Origin: Lachnospiraceae bacterium
GTDB lineage: Bacteria; Bacillota; Clostridia; Lachnospirales; Lachnospiraceae
Direction: 5' to 3'
Assembly (NCBI GenBank): GCA_902363665.1
Contig: CABJAW010000004.1
Span: 124,001 to 188,000, forward strand
Length of the DNA stretch: 64,000 nt
The position numbers and the translations under genes were made by a program. The notes under the pieces were generated by a model, which saw only the letters and a program-made list of their open reading frames with translations, made no database searches and was not told the DNA's origin. Shown here in pieces: positions 57,994 to 64,000 of this stretch (position 1 is its first letter; every line of letters begins with the position of its first letter).

Positions 57994-60777
57994 ATGAAAA
58001 AGTTTAAGATAAATGCACAGAGATGTATCTGCATTTTATTATGCCTTGTTTTATATATTACTGTGCTTCCCTTTTCTGTATCAGCAGAGGAAACAAAAAA
58101 CCGGATAGTCAGAGTAGGCTGGTATGAAGGAACTTATAATACCACAGGATCAGACGGTAAGAAGAGAGGCTACAGTTACGAATATCAGCAGGCAGTAGCT
58201 GCGCATACAGGCTGGAAGTACGAATATGTGGAGGGAAGCTGGGCAGAACTGATGAACATGCTGAAAAAGGGACAGATCGATTTGCTGGGAGGTATCTCCT
58301 ATGCAGAGGAGCGTGCCGCTTCCATGCTCTTTTCAGAACTGCCTATGGGTGAGGATAAATATTACCTGTATGTGGATCCTTCCAATACAGACATCTCAGC
58401 TTCAGATCTGACTACATTAAATGAAAAGCGAATTGGGGTGATGCCGGATACACTTTCTGCCAGACGGTTCTGTGAGTGGGAGAAAAGTCATGGAGTAGAC
58501 ACGCAGCAGGTTGATATTACAAGCACAGATGATGCCCGTCAGAAACTACAAAACCAGGAAATTGACGGATTTGTTTTAAATGAGTCTCCACAGTGGGCAA
58601 GAGACAACATTTCTCCTGCGCTTCTGATCGGCGGCTCCTATAATTATTTTGCAGTCAGCAAAAAACGCCCGGATCTGAAAGAAGAACTGGATCAGGCAAT
58701 GCAGAAGATTGAAAAGGAGAATCCTTTTTATGAAGAAGATCTTTATAAGAGGTACCGCTCCGCAAATCCCATTGAGACTCTTACGGATGAGGAGCAGAAC
58801 TGGCTGGAACAGCACGGGGCGGTCAGGATTGGATATCTGAAAAGTGATGTGGGTATCAGTCTGGTGGATGCAGAGTCAGAGGAACCGGTAGGAATAATTA
58901 ACGATTATATCAGTCTGGCTTCCGGCTGTCTGGAAGATAGAAATATAGAATTTCAGCTGACAGGCTTTGATTCCCAGGAGGAAGAGCTGCAGGCATTAAA
59001 GGATAACAGGATTGATATGATTTTTCATATGAATCAGAATCCATATGAGGCTGAGCAGAACGATATTATATTGTCAAATACTGTTTTTGAATTCAATCTT
59101 GCAGTAATTACCGGTGTTAAGAAGTTTGATGAAAATAAAGAGAATACAGTGGCAGTGAGCAAGAATAACCTGTTGGGAAAGTGGTATATTTCTTTTAATT
59201 ATCCTTTCTGGAAAATAAAGGAATATGATTCCTCCGATGAGGTTGAGAAGGCAGTTCACGACGGTGAGGCAGACTGCTTTGTTGCGAAAGCAGGACGGTC
59301 ATTAAAGACACTGGAGGATAGCAAAATGCACAGCATTTTTCTTACGAAATCCGGCACTTCCTGCTTTGCAGTCACCAGGGAAAATACAACATTAATGAAT
59401 ATCCTGAATAAAACCATTCAGACACTGCCTGCTTCCAGACTTTCAAGCATGTTTTCCGTATATGAAAACACACCGGGAAAGGTTACTCTGTCAGATTATA
59501 TAAAGGATAATCTGCGGATAGTTTCTATTAGTTTTGTGAGTGTGACCCTGGTAATTATGCTGATTATAGTTTATCTGATGATGGAAGCAAGAAAAGCCCA
59601 GATTCAGGCAGAAAAGGCCAATGCTGCCAAATCAGATTTCCTTTTCAATATGTCACATGATATCCGGACACCGATGAATGCCCTGCTGGGATACAGTGAG
59701 CTGATGAAAAGGGAGCTGACAGATCCGAAGCTGCTGGATTATCAGGAGAAGATGGAACAGTCCGGAAATCTGCTGCTGTCTATTATCAATAATGTGCTGG
59801 ACATGGCCCGGATTGAAAGCGGTAAGGTGGAACTGGATGAGGATTATGTGAAGATCAGAGATATCTATCAGGGAGTTTACAAAATTTTTCAGGCAGAAGC
59901 GGAGAAAAAGGGTATTCGCCTTGAGATGGAATATGAGGTGCAGCATGAACATGTAATCTGCGACGAGACAAAGAACAGGGAAGTTTTTCTCAATCTGATC
60001 AGCAATGCGGTAAAATATACAGCTTCAGGGGGAGCGGTTACCATAAGGATCACAGAGCTTGACTGTGACAGGGAAGACTATGTGCGGATACAGACTCAGG
60101 TAATTGATACAGGTATCGGAATGAGTGAAGAATTCCTGCCATCCCTGTTTGAGGCTTTTGCCCGGGAACGCAATACAACAGCCGGAAAGGTCGCGGGAAC
60201 AGGACTGGGAATGCCGATCGTAAAGAAGTATGTTGATATGATGGGCGGAAGCATTGAAGCAGAAAGTAAGCTGGGAGAAGGAAGCAAATTTACAGTTATC
60301 ATGGAATACAGGATTGCTGATAAGGGTTACTACGAGCAGGATACGGATCCGTCCCCGGATACAGAGGAAACAAACAGGATCAGTGGAAAACATGTTCTGC
60401 TGGCTGAGGATAATGACCTGAATGCGGAAATCGCGGAGTTTATCCTGGAGGATATGGGCCTTGTGGTCGATCGTGTGGAGGATGGAATTCAGTGTGTGGC
60501 AAGAATGGAACAGAAACCGGCAGGAACCTATGATCTGATCCTTATGGACATCCAGATGCCGAACATGGATGGATATAAGGCAACTCAGGCAATCAGAAGA
60601 CTGGCAGATAAGAAGAAAGCCGGTATTCCGATCATAGCTATGACCGCCAATGCATTTTCGGAGGATATTCAGCGTTCTCTCGCAGCCGGTATGAATGCCC
60701 ATATTTCAAAACCGGTTGATGTGAAGACGTTGGAAAAGACGATAAGAAGCATAAGATTTGACGGGGACATGGATTGA
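57994..60777 (+). CDS. BvgS-like hybrid kinase with two solute-binding sensors
   Basis: A 927-residue membrane kinase. A signal peptide/first helix (CICILLCLVLYITVLPFSVS) is followed by two tandem SBP_bac_3 (amino-acid-binding-type) domains outside the cell (about 35-255, RVGWYEGTYN; and about 270-500, VRIGYLKSDVG). The transmembrane helix is at about 510-530. HisKA has MSHDIRTP (His555), HATPase has NLISNAVKY and GTGLGMPIV, and the receiver has LLAEDNDLNAE with LMDIQMP. It would sense an extracellular amino acid or similar small ligand. It lies 81 bases after the second kinase in the same direction. Confidence 0.92.
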   Translation: MKKFKINAQRCICILLCLVLYITVLPFSVSAEETKNRIVRVGWYEGTYNTTGSDGKKRGYSYEYQQAVAAHTGWKYEYVEGSWAELMNMLKKGQIDLLGGISYAEERAASMLFSELPMGEDKYYLYVDPSNTDISASDLTTLNEKRIGVMPDTLSARRFCEWEKSHGVDTQQVDITSTDDARQKLQNQEIDGFVLNESPQWARDNISPALLIGGSYNYFAVSKKRPDLKEELDQAMQKIEKENPFYEEDLYKRYRSANPIETLTDEEQNWLEQHGAVRIGYLKSDVGISLVDAESEEPVGIINDYISLASGCLEDRNIEFQLTGFDSQEEELQALKDNRIDMIFHMNQNPYEAEQNDIILSNTVFEFNLAVITGVKKFDENKENTVAVSKNNLLGKWYISFNYPFWKIKEYDSSDEVEKAVHDGEADCFVAKAGRSLKTLEDSKMHSIFLTKSGTSCFAVTRENTTLMNILNKTIQTLPASRLSSMFSVYENTPGKVTLSDYIKDNLRIVSISFVSVTLVIMLIIVYLMMEARKAQIQAEKANAAKSDFLFNMSHDIRTPMNALLGYSELMKRELTDPKLLDYQEKMEQSGNLLLSIINNVLDMARIESGKVELDEDYVKIRDIYQGVYKIFQAEAEKKGIRLEMEYEVQHEHVICDETKNREVFLNLISNAVKYTASGGAVTIRITELDCDREDYVRIQTQVIDTGIGMSEEFLPSLFEAFARERNTTAGKVAGTGLGMPIVKKYVDMMGGSIEAESKLGEGSKFTVIMEYRIADKGYYEQDTDPSPDTEETNRISGKHVLLAEDNDLNAEIAEFILEDMGLVVDRVEDGIQCVARMEQKPAGTYDLILMDIQMPNMDGYKATQAIRRLADKKKAGIPIIAMTANAFSEDIQRSLAAGMNAHISKPVDVKTLEKTIRSIRFDGDMD

Positions 60778-60830
60778 GGTATGGCGAAGGTGAAAAATGC
60801 AGTCATGCCGGTGACGGGAAAGGAAACGCT

Positions 60831-62159
60831 ATGACAAAAGATCTGACAACTGGGAAAATCATGCCGCTTTTGGTGAATTTTACGATTCCGCTCGTCCTCG
60901 GCAATCTGTTTCAGCTGACCTACAATGCAGTGGACAGCATCATTGTCGGGCATTTTGTGGGGAAGGGAGCGCTCGCGGCGGTCGGGATCTGTAATCCGAT
61001 CACAACGCTGATGATCCTGTTCCTGAACGGACTGTGCATGGGTGCAAGCATTTTGATGGGCATGCAATATGGGGCAAAGAATTACGATACGCTGGAGCGG
61101 CAGATCAGTACGACGCTGCTGTCCGGTGTGGTGTTTTCACTGCTGCTGACCGCAGGATGCGTGGCATTTGCAGGACCGATCCTGCGCCTTTTGCAGGTGG
61201 ATGCATCGATTTTCTGGATGACGCAATCGTATCTGCGGATTATTTTTGTCGGAATGGTATTTACGTTTCTCTACAACTTTTTTGCGAGCACGCTGCGGGC
61301 GCTGGGGGACAGCAGTTCGCCGCTGTATTTTCTGATTATCAGTGCGGTGCTCAATATTTTCGGAGATTTGTTTTTTGTTATCGTACTGAAGACCGGAAGC
61401 AACGGACGTGCAGTCTCGACGGTGCTCAGCGAGGCACTGTGCAGTCTGTTTTGCATCATCTATATTCAGAAAAAGGTACCGATCCTGCGGCTTGGAAAGA
61501 AATGGCTTGTATTTGATGCAGGACTTCTGAAACGGACGATCGCATACGGCTGGGCTTCAGCGATGCAGCAGGCGACGGTACAGCTTGGAAAGATCGGCAT
61601 TCAGGCGATCGTCAATACGATGGGAGTCCCGGTGGCGGCTGCGTTTGCCGTGGTCAACCGGATTGATGATTTTGCCTACACGCCGGAGCAGAATATCGCG
61701 CATGCGATGACGGCGCTGATGGCGCAGAACAAGGGCGCAGGGGAGAAAAAGCGGATGCGGGAGGGCTTTCGCTGCGGCGTGATTCTGGAAATCATTTACG
61801 GAATCTTCATTTTTCTTGTCTGCTATCTTTTGGCAAGGCCGCTGATGCTTCTGTTTGTCAGGGATGAGGAGGTAATCAGGCATGGCGTGACATATCTTCG
61901 CCTGATTTCCGTGATGTACGTGATTCCTGCGCTGACCAACGGTTTTCAGGGCTTTTTCCGCGGCATCGGAGATATGAAGGTTACCCTGATCAGCAGCTTT
62001 GTCAACATGGGCGTGCGGGTACTGGCAGCGCTTCCGCTGGTATTTGTATTTGGATTTGGAATTGAGGCGCTGCCGTATTCCTATCTGGCAGGCTGGATCG
62101 GAATGATGGTGGTGGAAGCACCGCTGCTGGTGAAAATATACCGAAGAGGAGAAAACTGA
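60831..62159 (+). CDS. MATE-family efflux transporter
   Basis: A 442-residue protein with twelve hydrophobic segments in two homologous halves (MPLLVNFTIPLVLGNLFQL, GNLFQLTYNAVDSIIVGHFV). It is an Na+- or H+-coupled exporter of cationic drugs or metabolites. It starts 53 bases after the third kinase. The ATG at 60831 has AAAGGAAA upstream, and the frame before it has no family match. It may be co-transcribed with the kinases. Confidence 0.92.
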   Translation: MTKDLTTGKIMPLLVNFTIPLVLGNLFQLTYNAVDSIIVGHFVGKGALAAVGICNPITTLMILFLNGLCMGASILMGMQYGAKNYDTLERQISTTLLSGVVFSLLLTAGCVAFAGPILRLLQVDASIFWMTQSYLRIIFVGMVFTFLYNFFASTLRALGDSSSPLYFLIISAVLNIFGDLFFVIVLKTGSNGRAVSTVLSEALCSLFCIIYIQKKVPILRLGKKWLVFDAGLLKRTIAYGWASAMQQATVQLGKIGIQAIVNTMGVPVAAAFAVVNRIDDFAYTPEQNIAHAMTALMAQNKGAGEKKRMREGFRCGVILEIIYGIFIFLVCYLLARPLMLLFVRDEEVIRHGVTYLRLISVMYVIPALTNGFQGFFRGIGDMKVTLISSFVNMGVRVLAALPLVFVFGFGIEALPYSYLAGWIGMMVVEAPLLVKIYRRGEN

Positions 62160-62168
62160 ACGTTTCGT

Positions 62169-62201
62169 AAGAGCCTTGCCTGGTCAGGGCTCTTCTTTTT
62201 T
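62169..62201 (+). terminator. Terminator after the MATE gene
   Basis: AAGAGCCTTG / CAGGGCTCTT ten-pair stem over a six-base loop, then a T-run. Confidence 0.9.
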
Positions 62202-62265
62202 GGAGGTATAAGGTGAGATATCGATATTCTTACAAAAGAGAACGAAAACGCAGGAAGGAAATAAG

Positions 62266-63282
62266 ATGAAGAAGAAAACAGGAAAATGGACCAGGCAGGT
62301 CAGGCTGGCCGGGATTCTTTTTGTCATTGGCGTGCTGACCCTTGCTATATATGGAAGCTTTGCAGCGTATACAAGCTTTAACAGTGTGAAACGAGTGGTA
62401 TCGACCGGAATGCAAAGCGATACGATGTTCAGCTCAAACTATCTTTCACAGATGAATCTGGATGATCAGAATTATCCGGTTAAGCGTATTTCACTTGCGG
62501 AGAAGGCCGGAGCGTGTACCTTTGTCGTTCAGGTTTGCAACTATATCTGGGGGACAGTAAACGGTATAATCTTAATAATATTACTTATAACGTAACCGCA
62601 CAGCTGTATGCAATGGATGGTGGACAGCTTTGAGGGTCTGACGCCGGTGTCGACGAACCGGATCAGCGGCGGATTTCAGAAGGTGACGAAGTTTATCGAC
62701 GGTACGGGTTCTCAGCCGGATCTGGTGGCGGGACTGTTCGGAAGAAGCCGGGAAGCGGATCAGGATTATTACCATACAAGTCTGTTTCTGAGGACAAACG
62801 GATCTGCGACAGATATTTACCTTTCAAACATCGGATTTGAGGACAGCGATAAAAAAAGTCCGATTTCCTCTGCAATCCGTGTTGGCCTGGTGGTACATAA
62901 GGCAGGGCTGGATCAGGGCATAACAGGCGAGTATATTTTTGCAATCAGTGACAAAAAGAACCCGGAAAAACAGTACAATACGGCGACAGGACGCGAGGGC
63001 TATGTGCTGGATTCCTCCCAAAAAGACGGAACGACTGTTCCGTTTAAGCCGTACAATTCTGATGCGTACTGTATTTACGATGTGGATACGGGAACGGTGA
63101 CGCTGAAGCACGAATCACTCAGACTGTGCACCGTCGAGGGAACCGCGGATGGAAAAGCAGGCACACCGGTGCAGGTAGAAATTTACGTCTGGCTGGAAGG
63201 CTGCGATGAGGACTGCACGGCGAATCTGTGCAATACGACGCTGAGAAATCTGGCGGTATCATTCGCGGGACTGGGCCAGTAG
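62266..63282 (+). pseudogene. Signal-anchored surface protein, disrupted by frameshifts
   Basis: The first part (62266-62595) has a charged N-terminus, a membrane segment (LAGILFVIGVLTLAIYGSFA) and AAYTSFNSVKRVVSTG, then hits a stop after YIWGTV. In another frame the same bases read GDSKRYNLNNITYNVTAQLYA, a plausible beta-strand continuation. From 62608 the original frame resumes (SFEGLTPVSTNRISGGFQKV) to 63282, with a CDEDCTANLC motif near the end. So two compensating indels, one probably in the GGGGG run at 62549-62553, break the gene, unless they are sequence errors. It resembles the next gene in layout and likely surface role. Confidence 0.7.
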
Positions 63283-63449
63283 GAATACAATGGAAATATA
63301 TGAGATGGAGTTGCCACACGTGAGGCAGTGCAGAATATAAATAAAAGATGGTTAAACCGCAAAAAACAGATGCTCCTGAAAGAAAAATGCCGGGCAGAAA
63401 AGTCTGGCGGCCGGCACAGGAAATCGAAACAGAAAGGAGGTCTCTGCCC

Positions 63450-64000
63450 ATGAATCCGGAAGTTCAGAAATTAAAGCATTCTTTTTGGATGTCGATATTC
63501 TGGATCGTGCTGCTTCTTGTGGCCGTGACAGGGAGCACGTACGCGTGGTTTACATTTGCGGGCAGGACTTCCACGAACGTGACGCCGATGGGGGGCTCAA
63601 TCAGCGAGGGTGATGCGGCGCTCCTGATCTCAAATGCATCCGGCGGACCGTTTGATAAGACGTGTGATCTCGTGTTGACCGGCAATCCGGAATCGCTCAG
63701 CCCGGTCTCGACATCTGACCTGCAGCACTTTTTTACGGCAGCGGCACAGAATAAAGAGGGAATTACCGTCCTGTATCAGAACGTGGATGCGCGTGTGGAT
63801 CAGGCGGCGGTACACGGTACGGTCTATCTGAAATGTCAGAATGCGCCGTGCAATGTTTATTTTGACAGAGAAAATCTGAAGCTTGGAAGTGACGGACAGG
63901 CACTGGCGGCCATGCGGCTGGGGCTTCGCATCACGTCAAATAGTGGAACACAGACGTTTCTGTTTCAGTTAAACAGCCTTGGCGCGACGGGAAATGCGCA
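63450..64000 (+). CDS. Signal-anchored surface protein, N-terminal part
   Basis: At least 183 residues, cut by the window edge. The membrane segment SIFWIVLLLVAVTGSTYAWFT ends in the TYAWF signature seen in TasA/SipW-type and pilin-like exported proteins of Firmicutes. The rest is beta-rich (TNVTPMGGSISEGDAALLIS, GTVYLKCQNAPCNVYFDREN). The start at 63450 has a perfect AAAGGAGG. An in-frame ATG at 63348 lacks a ribosome site. It is probably co-expressed with the disrupted gene upstream as part of a surface-fibre or envelope locus. 63283-63449 holds nothing else supportable. Confidence 0.7.
   Translation, partial: MNPEVQKLKHSFWMSIFWIVLLLVAVTGSTYAWFTFAGRTSTNVTPMGGSISEGDAALLISNASGGPFDKTCDLVLTGNPESLSPVSTSDLQHFFTAAAQNKEGITVLYQNVDARVDQAAVHGTVYLKCQNAPCNVYFDRENLKLGSDGQALAAMRLGLRITSNSGTQTFLFQLNSLGATGNA

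Overview
The window looks like a chromosomal segment of a spore-forming, anaerobic Gram-positive gut clostridium, most probably Lachnospiraceae. The evidence is spoIIR, a lysine riboswitch in front of dapA, a BlaI/M56 pair, ECF-type vitamin uptake, AGGAGG-type ribosome sites, 17-bp-spaced sigma-A promoters and an oxygen-sensitive thiH. I cannot name the species from sequence alone. No rRNA, tRNA, CRISPR array or prophage was seen.

Layout. 1-1961: end of a thiazole-forming thiamine operon (thiG-thiH-tenI). 2145-3251: iron-sulfur aldo/keto reductase. 3302-10790: carbohydrate locus with a LacI-type repressor, a promoter bracketed by two matching operators, a ribose-type ABC importer and a family 3 glycosidase. 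11145-13076: a RelA/SpoT-synthetase protein with a large unknown C-terminal half. 13242-19310: oligopeptide importer (oppBCDF) whose binding protein is circularly permuted. 19739-24919: pepP, then CoA supply (panT-coaX divergent from coaBC). 24967-28087: small unknown protein, MoxR-like ATPase and VWA protein. 28298-34829: Mrp, uracil permease, spoIIR, typA, an SSB-like protein and cobO. 35103-38911: lysine riboswitch, dapA, dapB and lysC. 39128-43361: accessory pair (AlbA_2/ATPase protein plus AAA/PD-(D/E)XK protein) under a promoter built from a tandem repeat, then an exported protein. 43577-49592: BlaI/M56 pair facing an ABC exporter with a tandemly duplicated, partly truncated permease. 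49599-51660: an IS200/IS605 element whose tnpA is broken by a 70-bp insertion. 51741-60777: three hybrid histidine kinases with a class I c-di-GMP riboswitch between the first two. 60831-64000: MATE exporter and two short-anchor surface proteins, one frameshifted and one cut by the window edge.

Two families of small mobile repeats run through the gaps. Family A is a structured hairpin element ending in a GCGGAT-loop-ATCCGC stem with compensating base changes. It sits near 2080, 25259, 28116, 35001, 42294, 43440, 49949 (inside tnpA) and 54298. Family B is a MITE with 18-bp terminal inverted repeats and a perfect 8-bp target duplication, complete at 36303-36444 at the dapA stop codon and partial at 28086-28209, where a family A copy is nested in it.

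The observations I would follow first are the circularly permuted peptide-binding protein, the family A element and its insertion into tnpA, the c-di-GMP riboswitch separated from its apparent terminator by a family A copy, and the RelA-like protein.
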